From contig NC_134027.1 of assembly GCF_964204645.1 (NCBI RefSeq), positions 9,970,485 to 10,034,484 on the forward strand: DNA of 64,000 bases, written 5' to 3'. Below are positions 1-46,335 of this stretch, one piece after another (the first letter of the stretch is position 1; each line of letters begins with the position of its first letter). The notes below the pieces were generated by a model. It had not been told where the DNA came from, made no database searches, and worked only from the letters and a program-made list of their open reading frames with translations. The position numbers and the translations under genes are program-made. The stretch is from Tubulanus polymorphus (Eukaryota; Nemertea; Palaeonemertea; Tubulaniformes; Tubulanidae).

Positions 1-820
1 GTTCACCGCGGCATGAGAACCTGTCAAAAATCGGCGATTGGTCGCGGCAATCGAAAATTGCTTCCAACGCGCCTGAATCTACCATAACTTCAATCTGATC
101 CGGCGCAACATTATCAGTCAACAAATAACAAGTCAATAGAGAGTGAAATGGACAGATGGAATTAAACGAGGAAATCGAGAGGTTGCTATTGACAGGAATC
201 GTCTATAACACCCAGGGTCCTGATCTTTGCGTCAGCCGGATTGTTTGCTCATGAAGAGATGGTAGTTAACCCTTTCCGAACTGCGTTAAAACCGACATGC
301 TTTAATAAGCGAGAGTCGGCATTGATGTCGTCAACATTTCCAGAATTCAATCTCTCTCGACTGAGTTGATGAAGTAACTGTATCTAAATGTCAGCGTCAT
401 TAGTGAAGCAACGCTGCGGGAAGACTTAGCTGGCATGCGGGTCAAAGAAGATAAAACTGGAATCGAAAGTACCGCAGTGGTCCAGAAGGTGCGTGCACCT
501 CCTTTTTCCGCAGCGTGACCTTGGAATTTTCTACCTAAGACTTTTTGTTTAGAAAACAGTGAAATTGTGAACATATTTCATTACTGATTTCAACCAGGAA
601 CGTGCTCAGAATAAACTAGTTTTACGAAATTTCCTGTAGTAAGTAGTGCGCTCCCCCTTTTCCGAAAAACTGGATCCGACCCTGTACTGTGTTGAGCTTA
701 ATCATTTCATGCGTATTTTTTGCGATTTTTCACGGACTCGTTTCCGCATAAGGACTCATTAAGGGTAGATAGATAGTATCAGGGTTTGTCCACATTGTTT
801 GGTACTTCTTAAGCTAAGCA

Positions 821-1267
821 TACATCGACAAAGCGACTGGAGACAACTAGTTGCTAGTGAGCGAGTACCCCGCTCAGATCGAAAATTTAATGAAAACCAG
901 CAACTGCGTGGCTCATGCCGGTCGCTAGGTCCATAGCGCACACATCGACAGCAACTGAGATGTGTTTTAGCAAATATTCTTGAGGGCATGACAAGTCACG
1001 TGACAAATAGCTTTGTTTTAGTCAGTTACAACCATGTGTTGTTGATTATGGAGCGCTCACATTGCCGGATATGAGAGCAACTGAGTACAACTAGTTGCTC
1101 AAAAGTAGAACATGAGCAACTGGGTAGAACTGGAGATAGATGGATGCTAACCAATCGTAAGCTGGCTCACATCGACAAATTCGAGCAACTGATTGTATCC
1201 AGCCAGTTGCTCTCATGTGCCGAAGACTGCCCGGCAACTAGTTGTCTCCAATCGCAATGTCGATGTA
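821..1267. repeat. Foldback/MITE-like element with inverted arms
   Basis: The arm at 821-854 and the arm at 1234-1267 are reverse complements over 34 bases with about three mismatches. The inner 16 bases (839-854 against 1234-1249) match exactly. The perfect 10-base palindrome CAACTAGTTG occurs three times (844-853, 1088-1097, 1235-1244). Between the arms the core GAGCAACTG or its complement recurs several times. No transposase frame is visible, so this looks like a non-autonomous foldback element or a nested cluster of one. Target-site duplications were not established. Confidence 0.6.
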
Positions 1268-3074
1268 CGCTAGGCTTTATTCTTGACCTGATCAGAATGA
1301 AAACCCCGCCGAGACTCCTCTCCGCATATTTTTCCATAATCAATTGTTTTTTCGCGTGAAATTATTCGACACGATTCTCGTTATTCTCGGTGAAACATTC
1401 GAGATTCTAATCGTGAATTAATTCTTTCGATATAACGCAATTTGATTTTGCCCCAACGTTCATCTCCATAGCAACCACCCAAGACAAGAAACAAAAAAGG
1501 TATCGCGTTGTAAAGGTTTACTTTAATATTCACACTTTAATATTCACACGAATAGAAATAATAATGAATTATTTTTTTCATATACCTAGAAATCAGAAAA
1601 GTCCAACTAATAGAAAAGAGAGCCTTGGCGTGTTCATTATAAACGTCATCAAAAACAATTTTTGCACTGGGATGTTTTTGAAGGAATTTAAAACCTGCTG
1701 CCTTTTCATTGGCTGTTACAATGAAAAGCAATATTAGCGTACACGGAATTGTCGGTCATATAAATCAAATCAATGCGCCCAACGAGATCTCAATCTTCGG
1801 TATGAACTTGCTGCTTGATGATTTATGACAGATCCGTACAACTTCAATTTAATGAACTATTATCAGCTGTTCATTGATTGATATTGTTGTTGTGGATAGT
1901 ACACACCTGAAACTGGCGTGGATTCCTTCCAAACTGTTAATTAATCAAATTTATTTTATAGCTATACAATACCACAAATACATAAATAGGATATAATGTA
2001 CAACGCTTATAAAAGCCTGTAAACCATTCATCTCTGGTAGCAATTTCCACACAAATGAATAGTCATAGAAATATGATCTTGGTATCATTGGTTTCAGCGA
2101 GCTTTCCTCTGTTGAATGGATTATGTATTTTTGATAAAGCTCCTTACACTGAAAACAAGAAAAGGATTTTGTGTGTTAGGTGTTGCATTGTATAGTTTGC
2201 CTGGGCAATGGTAGACTCAGCGTGATGTGACATACATTGAAAGAAAACAGTGGCACAATAAGTGAAGTAGTGATTGCATCACATGATAACAAAATGGCAG
2301 TGTTGTGATCAGTCATGTAATCCGCTCATTGTCACCGATGGGGAGCTGCAACACCAAGTTATCCCACCAGATGGTGTGACAAACACTCAGTCTTTCGTTG
2401 TCAAAATAAGTTCATAGTCAATAAGCTTCAAACCGAGTTTTAAGGCTCCTGAAACCATACGTTATCACGCCATTATGCCACCAGATATGGGTATAATTAT
2501 CAATAGTAATGATCCATTTAAGAGAAAAGTTCCTTCAGTTTTCACTGAAATGTAGAAGAAATTGAATGCGGAGGACTGAGTAACTACTAGCGACACCTGG
2601 CAGATCCTTGCTTGCCACAGGAGCTTTGGAGGTTCCCCATTGGTTATTACATACTCCAGTGTCTTTCACTTGGAAAACCCTCCTAAGCAATCGAAACAAT
2701 AGTTCTGATTTTGTTAAAACCACGAAGATAGGTAGACAGTAACCAGTAACTTAAACCATTTAGTTAAATCGACTTGTTACCGCTGTTAAGAATATAGATT
2801 ATATTTGCCGCTTCATAAATCTTAATGAAATATCTCGGATCGTTGACATTCTAAGTATCCTTCATTATATTTATTGATCTCTAGACAAGGTCGGCTGATT
2901 GGATTCAATGGTCTACTAAATTTCATTTCAATGATTGTTATTGTTGTCGCCCTCTCGTGTGGGATATTAGGAATTTACTAAACGTGCAGAAAGGTTGGAA
3001 GGTATACATCAGAAATACCATAAACTAGCCGTAATGATATGTTATGTTTAGGCCAGTTATTCTTAATCCGCCAT

Positions 3075-3310
3075 CACACGTAGACGATTCATACCCAAGT
3101 CAAATTTGGCCATTCACTCAATACTAAATAATGCTTCAACAAAGTGAAGTGAGCCACTACCAGGACCATTTGCAATTGACGCGCAATAATTTGGCCCCTG
3201 CAGCTGAAATTTGGCTGGGGCTTGGTCTGATGTTTTTGGTTGGGCCTAACAGACAGGCACCCATGCGATCAGTTGTCGCAGGCCTAATTTGGCCTCGGCC
3301 AAAATCCATA
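3075..3310 (+). repeat. Dispersed repeat, copy A
   Basis: This segment aligns by eye with 4900-5110 at roughly 70 percent over the best part. Shared blocks include AGTCAAATTT, then a TGAAGTGA box, then TTGCAATT, then an AATTTGGCTG-like box, in the same order and spacing. Copy A is also rich in TTTGGCC words. No coding potential was recognised; it is probably an old non-autonomous element. Confidence 0.45.
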
Positions 3311-4899
3311 TGATCGTGGCTGTAGATTCCTTAGGGAATCTTATCAGTTGATTGATAGTGGAATACGTGCTTTATGCATTTTCAACGCGGTTAATGACTA
3401 TCTTTGAATTCTTTTTCACCGATGCAAGATTTTTATCGCATCGATGAAACGTTCTTACATTTCGGATATTAAAATCTTAGATTATGGGGGTCACCACTCA
3501 AGAGTGGCACTCGCTGATAATCAAGAGGAACATGCAGCGATTAGCAAGTATACCGAATTCATGAGGCCTATACTAGCCTAACCGGTATTTACCATCGCTC
3601 TGTGTCACCATGACAATAATGCTGTATGTCGTTTCCCACATTTTGACGACGCGCCCGCGGCTATTTTTCCGCAAAACTGGATTAGCTTTGTTCTGGCATA
3701 ATTTAAACCAACATTCTAATAAAGCTAATTACGGATTCTTTCATTAGCGGGGGGGGGGCAAATCCGCATAACGATCATCCGACTATGCGATATTAGGTGA
3801 AAAATTCAGCGCTCGGTCATTTTCTAGAACAGGTGTCTAACATTACGCTGACGGAATTAGAACCACCAGAAGAGTAATGCGTGAAAATAGCAACCCCCCT
3901 TCGTTGCAACAAATTGGTGCCTATTACTTTACTTACAATATTGGCTGAAGCTTAATGAGCTTTTGCTGTACATGCCTTCTTCCAATAATGACAGCTACGT
4001 AGCCATGTTAGAAATATATATTATATTTTAAATTCTCAGGAGTCTAATTTCCACGAAACTAATTTTCACGAAACTGGCTTTAACTAAATAGTATTCTTCA
4101 AGAAATGTCATATTCATCGAGGATATGCTCAAGATATTCAAAATAGTTGCGACGGCGTCCATCTTTGCAACATTAGCTATCGTGGCGGCCATCTTGAGAC
4201 CAGCGTTACTGCTGCTCGGGATGCAATTTCTGTCGTCAAGTCTGATGGAACATTCACAGATCAAAGGTCCTTGTAGCGTTGCATCCGTGTTATTTAGGTC
4301 AGAACCACTCAATCTCGATTCCTTGTTCATCTGATCCGCCAGATACTTCATAACTCTTTATTTACACACCAAGGAATGGAGAAAGCCAGATTTTGTTACA
4401 ACTCGACATCGGATGCGTAGGATGTGAGAGTGACTGTGTCCTGCTAAGCTGATCGCTTCTCAAGGATTCCATTATGTTTGTTATATTGAACTGTTGACCA
4501 TGATAAATCTCGGTTTATCGTGTTTCCGGCCATTTTTTCTGTTGACACTGCCGACCGAAAGTGTTGATTCATCGCGATCATATACGACGACCGACCAGGT
4601 ACTGCCTGCTGAAAAATTCTCGGAAAATTATATTCAATCATCGACGAACAGGAAGAAGCCAGTATTATGTTCACTGCAGATTTTCCCGGTGTGATCATTG
4701 ATGATCTCGTCGGAGTCCTTACAAGTCCGCAGCAGTAGAATTAATACTAGTGGATAATATTGACCGCTATTTCGGTATTAGGCATATACAAATTTTTATA
4801 CCCGATGACGAATATAGTGGGTACCATAAACGGTATTTTTCTTAAGCAAACGAATTGCGGACCAGGGCCCAGTTGTGAGTTGGGTATATAGCCACGATC

Positions 4900-5110
4900 A
4901 CATGAAGACGATTTACCCCTGACCAGGCCAGTCAAATTTTACCCGTGCCTAATTAGTGAGCGCGCTCACACACAAACCACTCACGTGATATAAAGCATTT
5001 GATAACAAAATGAAGTGATTCATTTCCGGAACCAGTTGCAATTCACGAGCGACCATTTGTCCCGTGCTAAAAATTGGCTGAATTTCATCGGGCCAAAAAC
5101 TCTTGTGTGA
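4900..5110 (+). repeat. Dispersed repeat, copy B
   Basis: Second, diverged copy of the element at 3075-3310, in the same orientation, about 1.8 kb away. Shared words keep their order and approximate spacing. The start lies near a GAGCGCGCTC palindrome at about 4957-4966. Boundaries are approximate. Confidence 0.45.
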
Positions 5111-5730
5111 TAGCAGCTTAAGTTGATGTAGAAGTCCTCTAAGTTGATTGTCCCTCGTGTTGACTAGCTTAAAAACAAGCACATTTCGAAATGCAAATCA
5201 TTCGGATATATGGCTCTGGTATCCGAAGTATAGTTGTATGACATCGACGGTGTAGTGCCAATGAGGATGGGTTTCTCTGTCAAGGGGTGCAATTGGTACT
5301 TCACATCCGTTGCTGAGTTTGCATAAAGTGAAAGTTTTACATGGGGGGAGGAGGCTGTTTTGTGTTTCTATAAGCAGCGCATAGTAGGGTCCATGGATGC
5401 ATCGCGATTGAACGGACAGAGCTATGCGCATTGATAGACCGCCAATAAGAAAGCGGCACAGGCACGTGGATATTACGTATATGTTTGTATAACTACTATA
5501 TACGTATATACAGTCTTGATAAGAATAATTCTTAATTTGTTAGATCAGTAATCCTTGGTAGGTATAAATGGTGATAATGCCATTTCAATTGAGAGGGCAC
5601 GACTGGGCCTGTTTTTACTGTATAAACGCGGCCGGAAGTCGAACGAAACTACCATTCGAAATAAAAGAAATGTTAAAGGAAAGAATTGTAATTTCTGAAA
5701 TATATCTCATTCGAATCATTCATCTCGTTC

Positions 5731-5756
5731 CTCTCTATCTTTCTCTCTCTCTCTCT
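5731..5756. repeat. CT-rich microsatellite
   Basis: Short run of CT dinucleotides with two interruptions, in non-coding DNA. Confidence 0.85.
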
Positions 5757-5940
5757 GCGTGGTCTCTGCGCCAACAATAGGAAAATCCGAGCCGCAACCC
5801 CTATACATACGTTAATGCAGTTTACCGACGCTACTTCGCCACCCAATGAAACCATTAAGTCCCAACCACCACCGACGTAAGTCACACTCATTGGCATCGG
5901 TGTTGTCCGATTTTTTATTATCATATCAAACTGTTGTAGA

Positions 5941-5978
5941 TTATCATTATTATTATTATTAATTATTATCATTATTAC
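5941..5978. repeat. ATT/ATC trinucleotide microsatellite
   Basis: Run of ATT units broken by ATC units. The same ATT-with-ATC pattern recurs at 22253-22285, 30943-30978 and 42576-42635 in this window. Confidence 0.85.
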
Positions 5979-8446
5979 CATTGATATGAACCGATGAAAA
6001 GGTTTTAAATCGGTAGCTTGCTTTGCCGCCTTTATTTTCACGGGAGCCTGGTTCGATATGATATGATTATGCGGGCTTTTTTCTTCGTTACGTATATTTC
6101 GTTGTCTTCTGAAAAAAAAATGAAAATTTTTCTTTTCCCCGTCGACGGCGTGGAAATTTTCACGTAAAAAATCATCGCCACACTTCACTTCGTCATCGTA
6201 ATGATATGGTCATGCTTACACTCGGTATATCATCAGCGTTATGGTCGCCATGGATTTTCGTCGATTTTGTTTTTTTTAACGCATTGTTTACGGTTTCCGT
6301 GGTGACCATAATCTGGCGGACACTATCACTTTTTATGTGCGAGGGCCCGAAATGCATTGTTCTTTTCGGACGAAGCGCGGACGACGTCGAATTTCTTTGG
6401 TGTTTTTCACGAATGGTCGATGCATTGTTTTTTTTTCAACTTTTTAACATATGACTTTTTACGAATTTCTCAGTTGATTTTCAGCGATACTTTATTTCCA
6501 GCCATAATTTTCAACTTATGCATAGTGTTAGTATTAAAAGCCGATGCATGATACAGATATTTTGCTTGCCTTTGGCAATGATGTCCCTACGGCAGAATGA
6601 GGCACGGTGACTATTCTTTGAAAATTGTTATTCAATAATTTCTTAATGATATTAAACATCTGTGTCCGTTCCACATGAAAGCTGTAGGGGTATCACTGTA
6701 TTAATTATGAGTGGTCAACTAGGTCAATATTAATAAGCAAGATCAATGAAACAATCATTAAGGCCGGTGACCATTCAACAGTTTTTGAATTAATGATATT
6801 AGGCACTTGTTTACTGATTTATGTCATTTGAATTTTCATAATCTTTCCATGTAAATGTTATCGAATGAAATATTTTCTTATCATAAATGATGATTCTGGT
6901 TGAATTTGTGTATATCTACGGATATGCAGCACGCTACTAAACTTTTCTGATTTGGTTAATTTCTTGTGTATGATTGTGGTCAATCACAACATGCTACCCT
7001 TAGGATTTCTAGTAGTTTGTGCCACCATCATGTGCTCATATACTAGCCATTTGATTTTGATGTATTTGAAAAGATGGCTATCTATTAAATCACTTGATTG
7101 CTATAGACCGTTTAACTTTGTGGTTATCAATGACCTTAGGTGCCAAGAATGGCAAATCTAGCGAAGTTTAGTAGCATTTGTTTGAGTGGGTATAGTTAAC
7201 CCGCACTGGTGAAGAGGTGACTAATTGTATAATGATATGGCTACGTGTTTTTTCCATATATAACATAGCCAGTTCATTTTTCAGACCAGACTTATAAGGT
7301 CACTTAACAGTGCATAAGATCATTAATGAACAAGATCATTTGCAAACCTTACGTTCAAATACTACTAGGTCATCTATAGACCAGACCCAAGGTCATTAGC
7401 CCATTGCCGGTACTTGAAATTATCATTTAATGAATCGACAAATGATTCGACCAAATTCAATTTGGTTGCGTTCATGCTCATCGGTTGTGCTGATAAACCT
7501 GAAAGGAATTCATTATTTCGCTTGAAGTTTTTTTTTTAAAGACTTCCGAACGTTTCAATAAAAACAGATTCAAAATCACAGTCGCGATAAACAATTCCGC
7601 TTAATGATGATGCAAATGAATACTAATGCAATCGAAAGGTTTGGGGTCAAGTTTTGGTGAAAGCTGCGGTAATAGAGTAGCGATGAGAACAGTAATTTGA
7701 TTTAGACGTAATCATATTCGCTGAATTTTGATTGTGATGTTGTATGCTTTTGGTGTATTTAGTAATCTTAATCGTAGTTTCATGGATTAATATGTGTTGC
7801 TTGTCTTTAGAAGTTTTATCAGATTTTCAATTTGTATATAAGTTTTTTTCTCGTTCATATACAAAAAAAGCCTATAAGTGGGTAGGTGTACTTTCATTTT
7901 GAGCTGGATATCAAAATTTTCTTTATGTTTTATTCCCGGAGGTGAATGAGCACGCTGTACAGAAATATTCCAATTCAGACGGAGTCTTTACTCTGCAAAT
8001 ATAATAAGAATTTCGTGAAAACTAATTTCCATTGAATATGAATCCGTTGTACAGCGTGCTTTGGCTTGAAAATTCTATACCATCAGATTTCAGTAGCAGA
8101 AGTAGAATTCTTTGCCTTAGCGATGAATATGTGTATAGGCTTTTCACGTTGATTTTTTTAACGTTTTGTGTCTGGAATGAATATGTTCGAAATGTCAGTT
8201 TTTTTAGTGAATTCTTATTACTGCAGCGCTGCTATAGTACTGTTTTCGCATCGCCAAAGTTTGACTAAAAATCTTCTAAAGCAGCATCGAGTAGGAATAC
8301 TGTATTCATTGAAATAGGTTTGATTCGATAATGTATCAAATGTACATATGACCGGGAGTCCAATTGGTTGCGTGGCAATGGAGAAGGTTATTTTGTGATA
8401 ACTACTGTTATTGTCAATAGTTTTTCCAAATCTGTACAAAAATGAT

Positions 8447-8665
8447 GTATACAATGTATATGAATTAAATATATATAACATAAAAATTGAATATATACAA
8501 TGTATACAAATTGGATATATACAATGTATATGAATTGAATATGTATACAATGTATACAAATTGAATATATACAGTGTATATGAATTTGATATATACAACA
8601 TATGCAATCTGAATACATACAATGTATACAAATTGAACATATACATACAATGTATACAAATTGAT
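8447..8665. repeat. 24-bp AT-rich minisatellite next to the first Cav1 exon
   Basis: About eight diverged units of a 24-base motif built on ATATACAATGTATACAAATT. Successive units tend to alternate between ACAAATTG and ATGAATTG versions, hinting at a 48-base dimer. Because 24 is a multiple of three, the array stays open in several frames on both strands and yields repetitive Tyr/Ile/Val peptides that are not genes. It ends about 50 bases before the splice acceptor at 8713-8714, so length changes could affect branch-point context. Confidence 0.85.
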
Positions 8666-8714
8666 TCAAAAATCTTTTCTGAGAATTCGTTTGTTTTTTT
8701 TTCTCGTTTTTCAG

Positions 8715-42376
<33,662 letters not shown>

Positions 42377-42705
42377 CGAATGCCCCCCATATGCCGCACC
42401 CCTAACAAATTACTAAAACAAAAACAAAAACCGGCATTTTTAATACTACTAAAAATGAACTATAGAGAAGAACAATCTTTGTTCGTTTTATACACGCGCA
42501 CTTATTTATTTACTTATTACGCATGAGGATGAATAACTCGATGAGTTGTTGAATTTTTGCATCGACACGTCAACAATATTATTATCATGATTATTTTTAT
42601 TATTATTATCATTATTCATATCATTATTATCATTCTTGAAGAAATGTTGCCAAAAAAGTTTTGTATATATTTTTACATTTTTTTTATCGATTGAATGGTA
42701 ATAAA
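42377..42705 (+). terminator. Cav1: Cav1 3'UTR with candidate poly(A) signal
   Basis: Follows the TAG stop. It contains an ATT/ATC microsatellite (42576-42635) and an AATAAA hexamer at 42700-42705, about 325 bases after the stop. The transcript may also extend further: other AATAAA hexamers lie downstream, for example near 49857. Long 3'UTRs are common for ion-channel genes, so the true end is uncertain. Confidence 0.5.
42576..42635. repeat. ATT/ATC trinucleotide microsatellite in the Cav1 3'UTR
   Basis: Longest of the four ATT/ATC arrays in the window, here inside the likely transcript 3'UTR. Confidence 0.85.
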
Positions 42706-44806
42706 AAAAACTAACCAGCAACCTAACAAAAAGATTTTGAATGAAAATTGAAGGCTTAGTTCTATATGTATTGATATATGTATACTGTTATATATTTATC
42801 ACCATTTAAGATTTTATCTTTGATTAGATAGTAGCTGCAGGCTTCTTGGTATAGGTTTATCGTGTATCTTGCCCAATAATAATGTGGTTCATTTGTGACT
42901 TTGACTAGTCATCCGCCTATTATTGAATGCATTTGCCGATGATATCTATCCCTAGAACCTGCGGAAGTTTCATCAAAATGTAAAAACTGCAACCTTCTTA
43001 AATTTTCATAGGCAAATGATTGGTTTGCATGAGTTTTTTGCCCGTATATAAGCTTTCATTGTTTAACATGAAATTCAAATGTTTTCACAAATGGCAATTG
43101 TATCTGGATTCTTCTATTAGCTGATTCAAACACGTATGAAGAGAAGATAGTCATATGTTTTTTAGACAGTTAACAACCTTTAGCATTTCAAATTGATATT
43201 CACTTCAATTCCCAATCATTCCCTTTTTTTTCAATACATAGCAATATATAGCACCACCATAATTGGGCAGTAGTCACCTTATGAGCAGTGTATGTACATT
43301 TGTAGATGCTAGAAATTTGTCCAGGAAAATAGCCAAAACTAAAATCTCAGCCCGGCGGAAAAAAACCAGGAGGCCCACATGGCCAACATTCAAACCATGA
43401 CTTAAACAAAGTTGTTGAATTATTTTTTTCTCTAGTTATTCTAAATCTTGTTATATAGTGTTTATTCAATCATCGTTCTAAATGGCCTGATATTCCTCCC
43501 TGTTGAAATTACCAGGTACTTATGATCCTTAGCCGGATTAAATGCTCACTAGTTGAGTGATAAAACTGCGAACAGTGTTTCTCCTAAATACAGTAATTGT
43601 TGGGTTTGGTTGAACGTGGAAAGATATGTACTTTATGGACGATCCTGGAGTAAATCAAGTTGCAAGCAATCAATGATGCTGTATACATGTCATTATCTAT
43701 CGTGTACCTGTTACTCTGTTATGAAGTCAAACGTATTTTGTGTTGCTTTATACCTGCGAATATTCATACATACATTTAGCAAATGTCGCAAAGATTGGAT
43801 TCATATATTGGATTGGATGAAATCTAGCGAATACACATTGATGATCGTAGTTCATATGGCAACAATCATATATCTAGCCTAGGTAATCGATGGACTACTT
43901 TTGCTCATTGGAGATTGAGTGATATGTAAGGCATTCCATAATATACTCAAATGGGAAAAATTGATATCAATATCAATATCGGTGTTTTTTTGGGTCAAAA
44001 TGCCCTTAAATTGATGAGCTGTTCAAAGTGGGCCCCGAATCCACCCTTACATTCGTTGGTTTTAGTCTTAAGATTCCATTCATGTCTTACTAATCACTTG
44101 AACAGCCAAAGTGGATTGATGAAAAAGTGGATTGATATTACCATTCTTTTTCAAAGCATCTGTTCAACCCAAACTTACAATAAATGATACTGGTCTGCTG
44201 GTCTTTTCAAGTGAAGTTGACTGAACAGCAACAAAACTGAATTTCTATTTTAAAAAGGGCATTGAGGGGTGATTTATCGGACAAAAAACCTGTACATATT
44301 TGTATTTTGTCATCATTCCAGTTTCTATGGTATAATATTGTAGATAAATTGTCACGCATTTGTCGCATTTGAGCAGACTATATGGTGTTCGAGATTTTTC
44401 ATTTCGTTTGCGGCTGTGTGACTTTTTTGCCTCGTGCCTTACGTATCTGTGATGTGAACAAAATGAACATATATCTTTCTATCAGTCAAGATTTTTAACT
44501 GTGAATGAACCAGAAGAAACCTATTTTAATGTAAAACTTCGATTATGTAATAGTGGACAGTTCTTAAAACCGGCCCTCGTGTTGGGGGGACAGATTAACT
44601 TTCCATCGTTAATTCATATGAATTATGCTGCATCTATACTGCAAATTCTCGGTAAATCTTATCACTAGAAGCAGAAACCAGGTTCAGAAAAGTGTGTTCA
44701 ATTGCAGTAAACCAATAGTAATGTCACTATACAACCACGTCTACGCTAACTCGTTGAACCCGGGTTTTGATGTACCCAGATTCAACAAAAACCTACGTTT
44801 GCAATG

Positions 44807-45081
44807 AGTAGCATCTACACTTTTCTGAGCTTCAGTTATACGAATTCACATTCGCGTTCAAGATCAAATTGTAGTGCCTGAACGCTGCACTGAACATGGG
44901 TTTACTGTCTACACCAGAGTTGAGTTTTACACAGTTTTATTGCAGGTTCAATGCAGAGTTTACCCTTCTTTTTCAAGAGGGATGTATTAAAACCTGGGTT
45001 TTGCGGAAAACTCTGCGTTGCCGTGTTTCGAGCACAGTGTAAACACGTAAACACGTATAAGAAGCAAGTGTAGACGTAGCT
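44807..45081. repeat. MITE-like segment with inverted TCTACACTT/AAGTGTAGA ends
   Basis: The word TCTACACTT near the left end and AAGTGTAGA near the right end are exact reverse complements of nine bases, with weaker pairing beyond. A further GTGTAGACG occurs near 45247. No coding frame is present. Boundaries and target-site duplication were not established. Confidence 0.35.
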
Positions 45082-46119
45082 TACATGTACGAAATGGACA
45101 GTAGTGTTTGAACTGTAAATATATCACCAACTAAGTGAATCTCTGAGTTGAAGTGAATCTCTAAGTGGTCTGAGTTGACCCGATACTAAGGAAGGAGGCT
45201 ACTGTTCTAGGCAGCAACTCGTATTATTCGCGTAGAAATTAACTATGTGTAGACGCCACTTCAGAAAAATCCATTTCAATCCTTATCAGAATTATATTGG
45301 TAATTCACAAATCAAATCTATGTCTGCTGCTCGTGGAATTAATGATACTCACTCAGAAGAAGAAAGCAAAGTCAATTTGATTACGAGGTTTCGCCCAATA
45401 TTCGTTTACTGGTACCTGTAATTGCTTGTTTAAGTGGCATGCCTTTTTGAAAACCTTGCCTGCATTGAACTAACCTGAAAGCAACTGAATTTGTTTTCTC
45501 ATTTTTAGTAGTTCTTTCATTATTGGCGCTTGTATCCGGAGTGTAAAACAATAAAACTGGTTTCTGTTTTTTTGACGATGTTTTTGACAATATTTGTACT
45601 AATAAATTTGGATATATATGTTCATAACAATAATAATATTACTAACTGGGATGGATGTGAACAAGGTACGTTATGGATACTGAAATATTACATATTTATG
45701 ACGAAATTTTATTATCTGTGTCTCATTCTTATTGCCCAACAATGCTTGATCCTTGCTAACGGATATTTGTCCTTATGGGGTAACAGTTGTATAATTGCTT
45801 TAATTTCTACTATTTCTAGGTATTGAAAATTCTAGAATATTTGAATAACGAGATATTTTATCATGCCCCAGATTTGTATCTACTCCGTTCGATATATTCA
45901 AAACGCTGCTGCTTCGTGGGTACAATGAAGTGCGACAGAATGCAATATGTCAAACATATGTTCGTAGCCAAATTCAAAAGTTAATCAAGTTTTTACCTGC
46001 CTCTGAAACATGTACCTCGGGTGTTTTTTTTTTGGTTAAGTTCTTTGCAATACATATCATAGCTCAAGAAACCTGCATAATCTGAAGTCAGATCAAGACC
46101 GGCGTTGCACATCTAGGGC

Positions 46120-46335
46120 TAACTTTGGTTATCGGAGTTAGTTGACTATAGTCGAACTAAGTAAAACGGAATTTCAGTTAGTCGGACCTATAGTCCGTAA
46201 ATGGTCGTCCACAGGATTGAGTACGGTTGATGTCGTTCAGAGCTATTTCCAAGATGGCCGACACTGAAATATGTTACGACCGAACTAAGTGCATTCGATT
46301 ATTAGTTCCGACCACTAGTCAACTAGCTACGAAAC
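46120..46335. repeat. Palindrome-rich segment, possible foldback remnant
   Basis: Contains the near-palindrome AGTTGACTATAGTCGAACT, then GTCGGACCTATAGTCCG, and then CTAGTCAACTAG at the far side, which pairs in part with the first. The pattern suggests a degraded foldback element. No gene was seen. Confidence 0.35.

Larger units (their letters stand above)
1..8714. other. Non-coding, repeat-rich stretch upstream of the first Cav1 exon in the window
   Basis: I looked on both strands for Cav1 domain I signatures (pore TMEGW-like motif, domain I S4 arginine ladder, the AID helix that binds the beta subunit) and found none. The open frames here are short, low in complexity and match no family I know. 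The stretch holds a foldback cluster (821-1267), two diverged copies of one repeat (about 3075-3310 and 4900-5110), two copies of a second motif (about 660-770 and 3655-3775), and CT and ATT microsatellites. Because exon 8715 starts with a split codon, an upstream coding exon must exist. This stretch is therefore most likely one intron of at least 8.7 kb, though an unrecognised small exon cannot be excluded. Confidence 0.7.

Noticed and set aside
5673-6188. 171-codon reverse-strand frame
   Set aside because: Built on an ATT microsatellite (Asn/Ile run) and CT repeats (Arg/Glu run) with no homology; spurious.
7949-8060. 12-base inverted repeat AGCACGCTGTAC / GTACAGCGTGCT, about 90 bases apart
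   Set aside because: Exact but short, with no extension or target-site duplication; weak evidence for an element.
8218-8669. Several open frames on both strands giving Tyr/Ile/Val-rich peptides
   Set aside because: They are produced by the 24-base minisatellite (a multiple of three), have repetitive sequence and no splice or family support.
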